DNA of 64,000 bases, from positions 8,122,817-8,186,816 of the forward strand of contig OY987249.1 of the NCBI GenBank assembly GCA_963920765.1. Direction: 5' to 3'. The notes under the pieces were generated by a model. It saw only the letters and a program-made list of their open reading frames with translations. It was not told the origin of the DNA and did no database searches. The stretch is from Ulota crispa (lineage: Eukaryota > Streptophyta > Bryopsida > Orthotrichales > Orthotrichaceae). Both the position numbers and the translations under genes were made by a program. The number at the start of each line of letters is the position of its first letter. The stretch's first letter is position 1. Positions 42,751 through 56,443 of the stretch are shown piece after piece.

Positions 42751-44547
42751 TCTTTTTGTCGAGAGAAAGTTGTGGTGCAACTGCCAGTGACATGCTATTA
42801 ATGTTTAGTGATTTTCCTTTATTCCATTTATAACTTTCCACAACACAACCGCTAGTGACTTGTTGACGTTTCGTGATTTTACTTTATTCCATTTATAACT
42901 TTCCAATCCCAATCATGCCCAACTCTATCTTAGTCATGCCCAACCCTAACTAACTGAACTATTCTATTATTAATATAGATTACTAGTGAGGCCTTGTGGC
43001 ATTGGCCCAATTTCCATCCTGATTTAATAAAAGTAAAAGTAAATTTTTAAAATTTTAATCCATAAAAAAATTCAAAATTTAATAACTTTTCATGATATGT
43101 CCAAATGCCACAAAATCAAGCATGTGCACCCCTCCTTGTCAAAAGCTTTATGATGGTACCAAGCATACGACAAGGGGACACACAGTCAAAGAGATCTCAA
43201 TGTGACAAACAAACAAACATCCTCATTTAAGGTACTGATTGCTTTTGCATATCATAACAAACATATTTGCAAATCACAAGATGTGACATTTGCATAATAT
43301 TTGTGCTATCATATCTAGTGATGTGTTTGTGGCACTTTTCAAGCAAGAAAATGAGAATTTTATGTCGAATTTGTTGTTTGACTATGTTCTAGAGTGCAAA
43401 GTTGCAAAAATCCATAATGCACAGTGACCTCATGAAAATTGCAAGAAGGGTAACATAGGACCTAAGGGCATCATCAATCCATTTGAGGTGACATTACCTT
43501 GGATTTTCTCATGTTGTTTGTCCTTTAACTATTTTTCAATGGGCTCTATTTTAATTATCCAATTTTCAAAATCACATGTTATTTTATTTATTTGACAAGT
43601 TTTTGTGTATGCTTCCAATGACAATAATTTCACATTTTAATTATATACAAGTCAAAAAATAACAATGTTTTTGCCTAGTCATTCCCGGTGCTACATTGAT
43701 GATGCCCTAGCACCATGTCTTTGAATCTTCTCACAAGTTGGGATACCTAAGAAATTCCATGATGGACAATATAAACTTCTCTATGATCATTTCTAAAAAA
43801 ACAGATTAAAAGCGCGGCTTTATCCTCCCTATCCTGTAGAGTGTTTTTATGATGGCGGGAGACGAAAAACGTCTTGTTGGGCGTTTAGGGATTAACAAAG
43901 ACATCCATCCTTGATGGATTGTAGGATTGCAATAATCACTGCCCAATTAACCCAACAACTTGTCACTTAAGAGTTGCTACCTCTTGTAGGCTAGCTTTTT
44001 CTTCTCGTTGATTGCAATTTGATTTGAATACCAAGAAGTCAAAAGTCTTCACACAATTCTAAGCACATAGCTATTGTCACTGCAACACATAGCTATTGTA
44101 ATTGCAAGGCATCCTCTCTCCTCTCTTTGATCCGAGGGCAATTCAGGTAAATCAGGAGTACTCAAACCATCAAAACAAGTGCAACATAGAAATTATGGGA
44201 AAACAAGCATTTATTTATATGCTGTGCTGGAGCACAGGATGTAAATCAAAATATATACATTTGTCTGATTCTTATCCACTGCTGTACATGAAACACAATA
44301 ACGGACCCCCCCAAACTTACAAAAGACACTTCGTGTCAGCAGTCCAGCTCCCAAAACACAGACGTGCCAGAAACTAACTGAAGCTAGTGCTTGTGCCGAG
44401 AACAAAATTCAGCTGGTTGTGAACGTAGTCCTGTTGACTGCCTGATAGCTTCACAAAAACAAAACAAAAAAAGGTTCCAGAATACCCAATACTCTTACGA
44501 ATGGAATACAGAGTCTTCCTCTTCAACCAGCAATGCGCTGGGTCATT
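42751..44547. other. Intergenic DNA, no gene recognised
   Basis: AT-rich with short open frames only. 42800-42905 has two copies of a GTGACTTGTT/GTGATTTT..TTTATTCCATTTATAACTTTCCA segment. A solitary TTAA-type right end (GGGCGTTTAGGGATTAA) lies at about 43879-43895. Confidence 0.45.
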
Positions 44548-45849
<1,302 letters not shown>

Positions 45850-46700
45850 GATCACCTCCTCAACCACGAAAGCTACGCCTTGACAGCAGCCGTCTAAATA
45901 ACGTAACCCTCGGTTCACCGATCTGCGCAGATCCGAAGCCAGAAAACGTAAGCGAAAACCGGAAATATGACCAAACCCTACGAGCGCACCATAACCATCA
46001 ATAACCCCCCTTCCGAATCAAATTTCGCTAAAAAATCACACATACAAAGCCCTAACCCACCTTCAATTCAACCCTCGCGCAGCCAATTCCCGTAAAACGA
46101 ACACATGCAACAAACCCTCGTCGTTCGTAAAAAGACGAATACGAAGCGGCTGAAGGGAAGAACAATTGCGCACCGTGTGTGGAAAACTCGTCTCGTGATC
46201 GCGATGCGAAGAAGCAAAGATGTGGTGCGAATGATGCCGATGGCGATGTCGACGTGACTCGGAGATGCGACAACGGGAGGCGTTCAAGGCACGGCATACA
46301 CAAGAGCAAGCAAGGGTCCTTGTGGGAAAGGAACGGCAGCAATTGTGAGGGCGGCACGTTCGGTAGTATTGAGGCCTGGTGCCAGGTCTGCGGTTTGGTC
46401 AGGCTCCTGGTCTGGGACTAGGTTCGGAGCCTTTGAGGGTTGAGGGTTGGATTCGGTAAGTGCCTGCGGTTCGGGTCGGAGCTTAGTCTGGAACTGGTTT
46501 GGTATTAGGTTTGGTGTTGTTAGAATCCTGCGGGATCAATAGGTCAGAGGTTCGGTCCAGCAGGTGGTGCGGGTTTGGGTTCGGGGACGGACGTCGGGAC
46601 ATCGTGGCTGATATCCGACCATGGTGTGGCTTCTTGCTGTAGTCCGTCGTGGCTGGTATCAGGCGGGGGAGAGGATTCGGGATGCATCTGTCGACATTTC
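45850..46700 (-). promoter_or_regulatory. Presumed promoter and leader of ATG8
   Basis: GC-richer DNA with several CG-rich stretches; no gene recognised. The 46380-46680 part is G-rich on the + strand (repeated GGTTCGG, GGTTTGG words). Confidence 0.4.
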
Positions 46701-46711
46701 TTGTATGGGCG

Positions 46712-47338
46712 TTGGAGCATCTCCAGCCTTGCAGTTCAAACTTGACACTTCAAGAGATTACATCTATTTATGAAGGGTCCTCAAATTTTTTGCTCTCTAG
46801 TCATGCACTTCAAACACGGTCCTTGCACTCTACGCGTGCCTCATAAATAGTCATTTGATCATCCATCAAAGGAATATAGGATAAAGCTCACTAAACTTAA
46901 GATGAATAATGTTTAATTTGAAAAATCATTGCTTTGACTCCCTAGAATGGAGTGCCATGAGAGAATTTTGAAGGGCCTTGAGCATTTCTCATCCGTGCTT
47001 GGAGTGTGCTCAACCCTACCAATGCAAGGCTAGCCTTAGGGCATCTCCACCAGTGGCTCAAACATGCTCAAAGTGGATGAAAAGTGTTGAGGCCCCTCTC
47101 AAAACCATTTCAAGACACTTTGTCCTACTTGTCTAGCAAGGGCCCATCAAGACACTATTTATCTTAAGTTTAGTGAGCTTTATCCTCTACTTTCCTTAAT
47201 AAGTCGTCAACTGATTATTTATGGGACGTGTTGGAGATCAAGGCCACCTTTTTGAAGAGCATGGGTGGAGATCAAGGGGCTTGAGGGCCGGCAAAAACAG
47301 ATGAAAAACTTTAAAAGAGCCCGGACTCGTGGAGATGC
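46712..47338. mobile_element. Harbinger-like foldback with GAGCATCTCC ends
   Basis: GAGCATCTCCAGCC at the left and GTGGAGATGCTC at the right, followed by TTA (left flank TTG). Arms pair around AAAGCTCACTAAACTTAAGAT (46881-46901 against 47158-47178). A further GGGCATCTCCACC copy with a TTA in front lies inside at about 47037, so a second element may be nested. Confidence 0.65.
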
Positions 47339-47398
47339 TCTTAGATCTTTTGGAACTAGAGGAGCCACATTTTATGTTTTTTAAATTTGGAAAAATAT

Positions 47399-48288
47399 CA
47401 AAAATGCACCCCCAATTCACTCAAAATTTCAAATATAGCCCTACATTGTTTGAAATTTCATAAATACCCTTGGGTTTGTGTAAAACTCACATTTATATTC
47501 TTAGTTATCTCCAAAAACATCTAGTACCCTTGATTTCTTGTACCTTGATCTTTAGTGCAAATTTTAGTAAACATTGGGATGACAATGGAAATTACACAAA
47601 CTAGATGCAAGATAAAGGCCCAAGCCCTTTTTTCCAATGAAAGTAACTGTTAACTATCACTTTGGGGGAATGAGTAGAAAAATAGGAAATAAAGTTTGTT
47701 TTGCAAATCCAACTGTAGGATCTTGCCTTTAGACTAGAAGAGGTACTTATGGGAAAAATCAGGTCATTCTAAATGGAGAGGAAGGAGATATTTACATTTG
47801 AGGTGAAGGGAAAAGGTTTTTTTCCTTGCTGCTAGTAAATTTCAAAAGCCTTTGACCACTCTTACATGAAAAAAATTACTCCACACGAAGTTGAGGTTTA
47901 TTTTTTCTATGTAGAAGACTAAGTCAGGTATGTGTGGGAGAATTTTCAAATCAATTGGAACTATACAACACATGGGGAAAATATCAAGTAAAAAGAAGAA
48001 GAGAATAAGCTTTATACATGGTTTTGGCATTTAAGTTTGTTGTGACTAAAGCCATTGCATTGATTGAACAACACACATTTCTTTGCTAATGTCTTTAGTG
48101 CAAATGTGACTTACAAAACATTTCAATAAAGAGGCAAAAGAAGACTAAAGGTATTAGATGTTTTCAAAATAACTAGAGGTATAATTGATGTTCTTACACA
48201 AAACCTAGGGAATTTTTTATAGTTCAAATAGTATTAGGGAATCTTTGATATTTTGAAAGAACTGAGGAACAATTTTGATAGTTTTCCC
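47399..48288. mobile_element. Foldback element with GGAAAAATATC ends
   Basis: GGAAAAATATCAAAAATGCACC...CAAAATTTCAAATATAGCCC at the left pairs over about 90 bp with the complement at the right, ending TATAGTTTTCCC-like (GATAGTTTTCC). The build is like family A (GGGAAAA end, repeated 'taccc' words), but the sequence differs. Confidence 0.6.
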
Positions 48289-49580
48289 TCTATTTAAAAA
48301 AAAATCCTATCATATGTAAACATAGTATCCCTTTTCTTATTGTTAAGTATAAATTAAGTTCGAGGGTTTTTGAAAGAAATATAAATATATAAGTAAATAA
48401 AGTCAAATTGGTCTAGAAGACCATTGTGAACAAAGGGTCTCTTGGGAATGGTTCAACTATCAAAGATTTATAAACCTAAATAGCTAATTTTATTCTTGAT
48501 GCTTGCTTTAGGAGGTAAACCCCATGAAGAATCAATATGTTCTTTCCCCTAAGAAATTCTCACAACCCTCTTCATGTGGGGATATGGTTATTTAATCATA
48601 CCATAATTGGGTGTACTATGATATTATACCACCATTAGCTTTTGAACTCATAATTACCTCAGTCCTTGCCTCAGTCTTTTGATGTGCTAAGGTGAGGGCC
48701 ATTAGACCTTGACAATAAATCCTTACAAGGTTCCTTGAAGATGCTAATCATATTATAGGAAAGTAGATTGTCTTCCCTACATCATGGTTTGGTTTGATTG
48801 CTTAATTGTGTAAAAAGTTTTGATGTTTCTTTTTCAAAATAAAATCTTCAATTCATGATAATCACAAATTCAAAGCAAAATCTTTGTGTAGAAGTTAGAT
48901 CCATTGTCACAATTTTAGTTTCATTTAGTTTGCTTTGACCCTTGAAGAAAGACTAGCGTTATCTTAGATGTCAATGCACAATGTAAACCACTTATAAGTT
49001 TTTTATCAAAGTTCATTTTAGAATGTATAATTCCATTCTCAATGTCCTATGTAATATGATTTGTTTTAATTCTGGTCCTTTTTTGTTTGGGTCAATAATC
49101 ACTAAAAATAACCGCATATGACACAAATATAATTCACACTCTCAAATTGATTGAAGCAATTGGACAGTTCATATTCTCTCATTTAGACAATGAGTAAGTT
49201 AAATTCTTGAATAGCATATATTGAAGGAGGAACTTGGCATTCAATGCAAGGTAGAGGAAAATGTTAATGAGGGTTCCAGATACCTAATGAGTGTTCAAGA
49301 TACCTAATGACTAATGAGTGTTCAAGATACCTAATGCATGTGTTGTGCTCAGTATTTATTTATGTTGTAAATACATTTTAAATCACAAAATTACAAAACT
49401 TTGTGATGAATTCTCCCTACATGCTATTTTGTTATCGTTATTTATATACTTTTGGATTACAAGTATAATTATAGGCCATGCAAAACATTGGAAGAGCTCA
49501 ATATGTTTGGATGAAGCACGGCAAAAGTTGTACAGATTTTTTTTGATGTTTATACAGAATACCTTGATGTCTTTGGATGT
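48289..49580. other. AT-rich intergenic DNA, no gene recognised
   Basis: Short open frames only. A small tandem repeat of GTGTTCAAGATACCTAATGA (two to three copies) lies at about 49270-49335. Confidence 0.45.
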
Positions 49581-49584
49581 TTAA

Positions 49585-51163
49585 CCCCTAGATGCCCAAG
49601 GCACCCAATTTGGGTGTTTGCAAAACTTTGAAGACAAATAAATTCTCATCAAACCATTATTTTTGGTATTTTTTTTTGAACACAGGTTTGCTTTGAAGTC
49701 TATTTTCAATATCAAAAATCTGATTTTGAAATTGAATGTTCAAGATTTTTCTATTAAAGATTTTGTACAAGGGTGTCCATTGCAATCTTGAGTTTTCTAG
49801 TGTAGGAAGATCTTGAAAATGAGCCTCAAATACACTAGAGCTTGGAGAAAAATTTGCATTAGAAATCCATTTAAAATATATATAAGAGTAGATTTTGAAA
49901 GCCATAAATTGGTTGAGGTTAAACATGTAATGACCTTAAACCTCATATTTTTTTGATGACCAACTTTTAGATTTGACATATGAAATGAGGATTAGAAAAC
50001 TTCAAGTCACTTTTGCAATTTTAACCCTTAAATTTTTCATCAGCCCAAATTGAGTCAATTGGTTTTTAGCAATGCCATTTATGACCTTAGGAATGTGAAG
50101 AGTCACTTGAACTTTGACTCATATGAAAGATAAACAAGTTAGCTATGTAGGGGTGTTTTCAAATTTAGAACAAGAGTCACCATTGAATTTACAGAAATTT
50201 TCAAACCATGGGTGGTCTTGGATTTATAGTGTTAAATTTTGGCCCTAGATTTGTGAAAGTCTTCAATTTTACTCACAGTTTTTGAAATTTAAGGGTAAAG
50301 TGGTCACTATTGCAAGACCATTTACTCACTCATTTTTTATCCTAAAAATACAAGACCTATTTCTATGCATGTGGAACTTGATTACCTTGAGAATGAGCGT
50401 AAGATGCCAACTTTTTAAAATGTTATGTGTCCAAAAGAGCCAATCAAAGCACAGTTTCAACTACTCCAAAACATTGGTTTCCTTGTAGTACCATTTATCA
50501 ATCAAACCCTTGGATTGAAACCAAACTTTGCAGAGATGATAAGGACTTGGCTTTCTATATGATCTTACAGGTACTTTAGCTTAAAAATGACTCATCATTC
50601 TTTAAGCTTCACCCTTTCATAACTTATAGAATTGAGGTCCAAAACACCTTCAAAATGGCTGAAAAATTTAAGGGTTAACACCCTCATGTTCAAATGTTAT
50701 AATCTTTCAAACTATAAGTGATATTGTTGTGTTTTCTTTTTCTATGTAATCTCTAACATGTCAAGTTTAAATTTGTACTATTACAATTTTAAAAATTGAT
50801 GAGATTTATGAAAAGGTTGGTTGATTGTTCACTTTCCTAGAAATGCCACATTACAAGGGATTTAGACCCAAGCATGGGCCACTTCCTCCGAAACTATGGG
50901 AACTTTGGAAATGTTTCCACAACACTTCCACATAGGCAATTTGGAGCAATATGACATGGCATTAGGGTGACCACGTCAGAATTTCTTATTTTATTAATTT
51001 TTTGGAAAAAACTTTTATTTTTTATTTTTTTACTTTTTTTAATATTTTTCTGACAACCAACAATGACTGGTTCCCACCATCGAGAACATCCAAACTCATA
51101 GCCCTTTCTTGGGTCCAAATCCTTTGTAATGAGAAGTTCAGAAAGACCTTGGGCATTTAGGGG
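49585..51163. mobile_element. TTAA-type element, interrupted by a second TTAA-type element
   Basis: TTAA (49581-49584), CCCCTAGATGCCCAAGG ... CCTTGGGCATTTAGGGG, TTAA (51164-51167): 16-bp near-perfect terminal repeats. The interior is homologous to 28734-29378. Outer length without the insert is about 0.93 kb. Confidence 0.8.
50025..50674. mobile_element. Nested TTAA-type element, 650 bp
   Basis: TTAA (50021-50024), CCCTTAAATTTTTCA ... TGAAAAATTTAAGGG, TTAA (50675-50678): 14-15 bp exact terminal repeats. The host sequence reads GCAATT-TTAA before it and TTAA-CACCCTC after it; the uninterrupted relative at 28734-29378 reads GCAATT-TTAG-CACCCTC. Confidence 0.85.
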
Positions 51164-51167
51164 TTAA

Positions 51168-52023
51168 GCAAAACGCCACGAGATTTGTTGGTGATTTACA
51201 TATATCGCTAAAATAAACTGATTTTTCACTTCTGAACTACACAAAGTCCATTTTAAATCAGGTATGGCATTCAAGTGTTTTGTTTCAAACCCCATGTCAC
51301 TAATTTGAAAGACAAAGATCCCCCTTAATGTTCTTACCAATTTGATGCATTTGAAATGATTATTGCAATATTCAATCAAAATTTTCAGACTATTCCACAT
51401 TTGATCAACACCTTGAAACCGGAAATGACTGTAAACAAACATGACATGGATGTCATAAGCATGATTCTTGCTTCCTTGATCTTGTCTTCATTAAATTCCA
51501 ATATCTGTATCTATTCCACCACTCACGTATACTCTAGTTACAATTTATGAAACTTAATAATGGGCACAAATTATTACACAAGCGAGGAACATGTGTTGTT
51601 TGTAGTAGTTTTCAGTTCATTTTTGAAGCATATTGGAATGAATACAATTTGAACCCTTATGAATATGTATTTTTTCAATATGGTTAATGATAATCAAATG
51701 AATAAACACAAAGCTCCAATGTAATCACTTATTTTGAGATAAAGGGAGTATCGAGATATCAAAGGATGGAATTCACCATCTAAATTCATGATGCGTAGAT
51801 AGTTGAGCCATTTCCAAACATGTGAGTTCTTTATAAGGCGTACCTCTTAATGTAAACATCAAGGATGAAATTTTTCATTTAGGTTCATAAGGCTTTTATT
51901 ATTGAGCTATTTCCAACATATGATTCATTTGCATTAATCTTTCATACTAAAGATAACCATCCTTTAATGAAAATCGTCCAACTTGCACTAATGTAACTAC
52001 ACTAACTTAAATACAATATACAT
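51168..52023. other. AT-rich intergenic DNA, no gene recognised
   Basis: 51760-51930 holds two diverged copies of a unit of about 105 bp (CAAGGATG(G/A)AAT..., GAGC(C/T)ATTTCCAA). No coding potential was recognised. Confidence 0.45.
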
Positions 52024-52431
52024 AAGGAATTGCTAAAGCCATACCCAAAATTGCTAAAGCCACACCATTGTGAGCATGCAATTTGAGAATTGAATGCTAT
52101 TTTGTTTTATTCAAGTGGTTCATCTTTCATTCAATCATGACATGACCACCTTCTTGAAAGAAAGACTAAGAACAAATACAATTTTTTGTTGAACTTTTAT
52201 TGCATCATTGCTGTTTATTTTGTGTATTTTTGCTTTAAGTGATTCAAAAGTCTTAGCTTTCTAATTTCAAATTCAAGCACCTTCTACTTTTTTGAATACA
52301 ACCTTAAAATGATAGTAGTGAAACAAATCCAAATATTAAAAATCAGCATTAAATTCTTAAATTTCATGCTCAAAGTGACACCTTTGGGGTGTGGCTTTAG
52401 CAATTTTAGGTGTGGCTCAAGCAATCCTTTA
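52024..52431. mobile_element. Family C MITE copy
   Basis: AAGGAATTGCTAAAGCCATACCC at the left and GTGTGGCTCAAGCAATCCTT at the right. The interior follows the 15789-16181 copy (TGAGCATG, CAATCATGAC.TGACCACCTTCTTGAAAGAAA). Confidence 0.7.
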
Positions 52432-53700
52432 AACATATTACTACTAATTACTCCATTAAAATTTAAGGAAAGTTGCATTGAGAAATTCAAAGGAACTGCA
52501 GGAACGACTAGCTGACCTAGCAATCATTTTGAACCACCGAGCACTGGTTATCTGGATTTTCATCAACTTTTTCCACGTGTCAATTAACTATAAGTTCTTG
52601 TCATTTCAGCGCAGCCACGTTGGCACTCAGGACCAGAATATCTCCTGTTTTTTCATTCTCATTAGCGGCAATGATACCCAAGTAGTTTATTAGGGTCTAG
52701 GTCAAATTTGGAGTTGATCTAATTCACAATTCATCAATTAGGCTCAAGTTTTAATTCAACCCTAATATTTAATTATTGAGTCATTGATGTTCCAATTTTG
52801 AATTTGAAAAATGAGCCTAAATTCTTGAATAGGGTTAATGTGTTGTGGTGATTCAATTTTATTTGGTTTGGGTTTCATTGTTGGTGTCAAGAACTCACTA
52901 AGTAAGTAGCAATCATGTTATCAATAAGACCAATTGGATCAACCCTCAATTGAACCCATAAATGTCAAGCGTGACGGAATTTGTTTGATTGTTGAGAAAA
53001 AGAAAACATTTTGTAGGATGGAAAAAAATCATTTTTTATCTATTTATATAAAGTGACCACATAAACATGATTCATCATGGAAGGCAAAAAAACAACCTCA
53101 TTGAAAGCATTCCTATATTTTGTATCTTAGATTGTAAAAAAACTCATAGAAACAATTAGTTAGGTTCAATGCTACCCTTCTTGCAATTTTTGTGAGGGCA
53201 CCATTGCATGCTAACTTTTGCAACTTTTGGCAATAGTGTTGAATTTTGTGGACAATATATATGCCATAGTTACCACATCATTATAGGTGGGCAGCCACAA
53301 TGACCAACCAGTTGTTCAAGGATTAAAACCTTGTGCTTTAATTGATGACTTGATTCAAGGATTCAAATAAATTTATTGGTTCATTTTGGTAGTTCTTAAA
53401 TTGGGCAACAACCAAGTCATGTTTTGAAGTGGCCCTTGGTTAGTTCAATTCTCAAGTCTTTATTTATTTTTTCTTGATTTTTGCAATCTAATTGGTGGAA
53501 ATTGACATCCTCTCAACCTTTGACCATAATATGAAGTGGCTTTTGATATAAAGGGGCACTTAGGGGCACTTACTCCAAATCTTGGCCCTAATGTAAACCC
53601 AAGCTTTGTCAACCCACATACATAATATTCCAAAACTTAAAAGCACATTTTTTCTCTCCACCCCCCTAGCACACCCCCAAAGGGCTCATCATACATATTT
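52432..53700. other. AT-rich intergenic DNA, no gene recognised
   Basis: 53486-53555 resembles the right end of the hAT-like MITE (CAATCTAATTGGTGGAAATT...GACCATAATATGAAGTGGC), apparently without its left end. Otherwise nothing is recognised. Confidence 0.45.
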
Positions 53701-54510
53701 AGGGAGCAACTAGGCGGACACCTCCTAGCTGCTATGTGGACACCCCATAGTCTAGCTTATTAAATTTGAGATTATTATTATGCTAAAATATGAAAGAAAA
53801 TTAAACTATACTTTAGTGTACGTACATCTACGTTTACAAGAGTTGCAAACATACATTAAATATGCCTCATTTGTGACATGGTGAGGAGTCAAACTAGTTG
53901 TTCCCTTCATTTATTGGTTAAACTCCTCATTGTGTCTCAAATGAGGCATATTTATTGTGTGTTTGCAATGCTTGTACAATAGAACCTCACTAAATCAATC
54001 CTCTCTAAGTCAATAAAGAGTTGTCAAGAAGTATTGATTGCTGGTCCCAACTTAACAATATGAACTACATATGAACATGATGGCCCTCCCTAATGTAATA
54101 ACCTCTCTAACTCAATGTGTGTGACTGGTCCCAACTCTATCAACTTAGGATACCTTTCCATGGAGAGGTTGGAGGGGTCCGGCCTAGATGTCCAACCTCC
54201 AATTTTGCTAAAGTCAAACTACATCCTTGAAGGGCTTGGACCCAAACTCAGAGGTCCTTTCTAAACTTTATGTGACGTGTAGATTTTAAATTTTTTTTGC
54301 CGTTATGCCTGTGGTCAATCTAGATACGCCTCTGATTCCGTTTACTCATGGAAAAGTATCCTTAAAGAGATTCCAATGTAGATACAAATGTACACTAATA
54401 TATTGCTTTGATTTTAATTCATTTTCAGTGTACTAATAATTTCAAATTTAATAGGCTGAGCTACGGGTGTCCGCATAGCAACTTTTAAGGGTGTCCACCT
54501 AATCGCTCTC
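53701..54510. mobile_element. MITE-like element with GGGAGCAACTAGGCGGACACC ends
   Basis: The left end GGGAGCAACTAGGCGGACACC and inner GCTATGTGGACACCC pair with GGTGTCCACCTAATCGCTCTC and GGGTGTCCGCATAGC at the right. ATATTTA occurs at both borders. An inner palindrome (53833-53982) pairs around TATGCCTCATTTGTGACA. Confidence 0.65.
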
Positions 54511-56443
54511 GATATTTAATCCCCAAAGGCGTTCCACTTGCCAACCATGCCAATCCCTACCACAATGAGAAAAAGCAAATCCCTCCTCCCTTTTTGTTCT
54601 TTCGACCACCTGGCCTTTTACCCTTTCACCTCCGTGTTCCCCTCTCATAGGCTCTCACCCCTTGTATCCTATCCGACCCCCTCATTGGCTCTCACCCCTC
54701 GTATCCCATCCGACTGTGCAGCAGCACCATCGTCTCCACGAGTTTTCCTCCCTTTCGCTCGCTCGCTTTGTTATCTCATCATCGTCAACGCCAGCAATCG
54801 AGTCGATTCCTGACCAGCATCATCTCAGAATTTCTCTTTTCTCTTTGGGGTTTTTTTTCTTCTTCTCGAATCCAAGTCGGTGTTGGGGTGTCAATTCCCA
54901 GTACTCTCTGCAAAGTGTGGTTTTGTGTTTGTGTAGATCTGCCGTGAATGAATTTCCTTCGCATACCGTTCTCAAAATGTGTAGATAAACCTCGGACGTC
55001 ATGACTGGAGCTCGGCGGTGATGGCGCAGCAGACGTGGCCTCGGAACTTGACTGACAGAACTCAAGATCTAAAGATGGTGGCTTGATTTCAGAGGAATAA
55101 TCTTTGAAGACGAAGGAATAATACAGGGTAGTAGTAGTAATAGTACTAGAAGCAAGCTTTGCGCAGATTTATTTCGCACTCTGAAAGGTCAGCCGCTCTT
55201 TTACTAAGCGCTCGCAGATGGGTTTTTTCAAATGGCTAGAAATTTGAATTTTGTAATGTTTTTGGAGTGTTATTTGGTGGCTTGGTATTTGAGGTTTGTA
55301 AGTGTAGATCTCGTTGCTGATGATGCTGCCTTGGTTGGGGCTATGGGTTGGGGGAGATAAGAAGGCAAGCATACGTCGCACTGAAACTGACATTCTACTT
55401 GTTTCCATTTCATTGAGGTATTTCGTTGGATCGTGGAGCTTTTGGAGTGTGAGCCCATGAAAGCTCTGGTCGCCCTCCTGTTTACTTAGTGCCGGTTCCG
55501 AAACCAGGTTGGTGCCTTACCTGCTTTGCAAACCCCATAGACAGAGGAATTGAAATGAGATGGGGAAACATGCTTTGTGGTTGACCTTGTTTGTGACATG
55601 TAGTACACTAATGGTAGACATACCCGTTCCTGAGCGGCACTCAATTTTGCACCCTATTTTTGAAGGTGTTCACTGTCCACTCTTGAACCCCAAAGTGGAG
55701 CAGTGAATTCACAAGCAAATTCTTCGGTCATATGGCAGTTGCTCAGCTAAGTTGCTTTGAGAGGGTGGGGTTGGGACTATCAAAGTGTCATTTTAGGAAC
55801 ACATTCAAGTAGTTTCAAGGTTAATCTAGAGTTGCTTACAAGGACCTTCTGAGCTGCAGATTTGCTTTTTACTATAAAACATTCTACAATACATTCTTTC
55901 ACAGAAATGATGTCTTTTGAGACCTTGAGGTATGTGCTTGTCTACCTTATATAAGGTAGCAGCACTCCTCACCGTTAGTATCCCCACTCCTATACCTACT
56001 GGCATCAATGATGTCAGTGATTGACAATTTTTTTAAAAGTTGGTTATGGGTGACAAAGTGAGTGATGATTTTGGGTGAGTGGCATAACTATTTTGAGTGC
56101 CCCATCTCACTATTTAAGAATTCCTCAAGTTAGTATTATGAGTGTATGAGCACACCAAAAACATCTCCTACACACAACTATACATTTTCAGTGATTTGAA
56201 CTTTGAAAACTCTTTGTGAACAAATGCTTGCAATGAGAACTTTCAAACTGATACCAATATTTCTAATTTCCTCTTCCTTAGTCAACATTAACATTTTTTT
56301 TTTGAAAGTTCATCAACTGGATTTCCTACTCCAAAATCCTTAACTAGTTTCACGTTTATGGGTGTTGCTACCTTCTATAGATGTTGACAGTATGACGCTT
56401 GCAGAGTGGAGAGCGTGGAGTGGGGTGAGTTGCTGAGAACGAG
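54511..56443 (+). promoter_or_regulatory. Presumed promoter, leader and leader intron of the CONSTANS-like gene
   Basis: The DNA becomes GC-rich with pyrimidine runs at about 54540-54870, as in other leaders here. A 21-codon open frame (55021-55086) starts MAQQTWPRNLTDR. The bases CGCTTGCAG at 56397-56405 just before the start codon read as an acceptor, so a 5' UTR intron containing the family D MITE is likely. This is inference; no transcript is available. Confidence 0.4.
55952..56376. mobile_element. Family D MITE upstream of the CONSTANS-like start codon
   Basis: TAAGGTAGCAGCACTCCTCACC at the left and TTTATGGGTGTTGCTACCTT at the right. It ends only about 70 bp before the start codon. Confidence 0.7.

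Noticed and set aside
46179-46421. 80-codon open frame upstream of ATG8
   Set aside because: Charged low-complexity translation, GC-rich promoter region, no known family.
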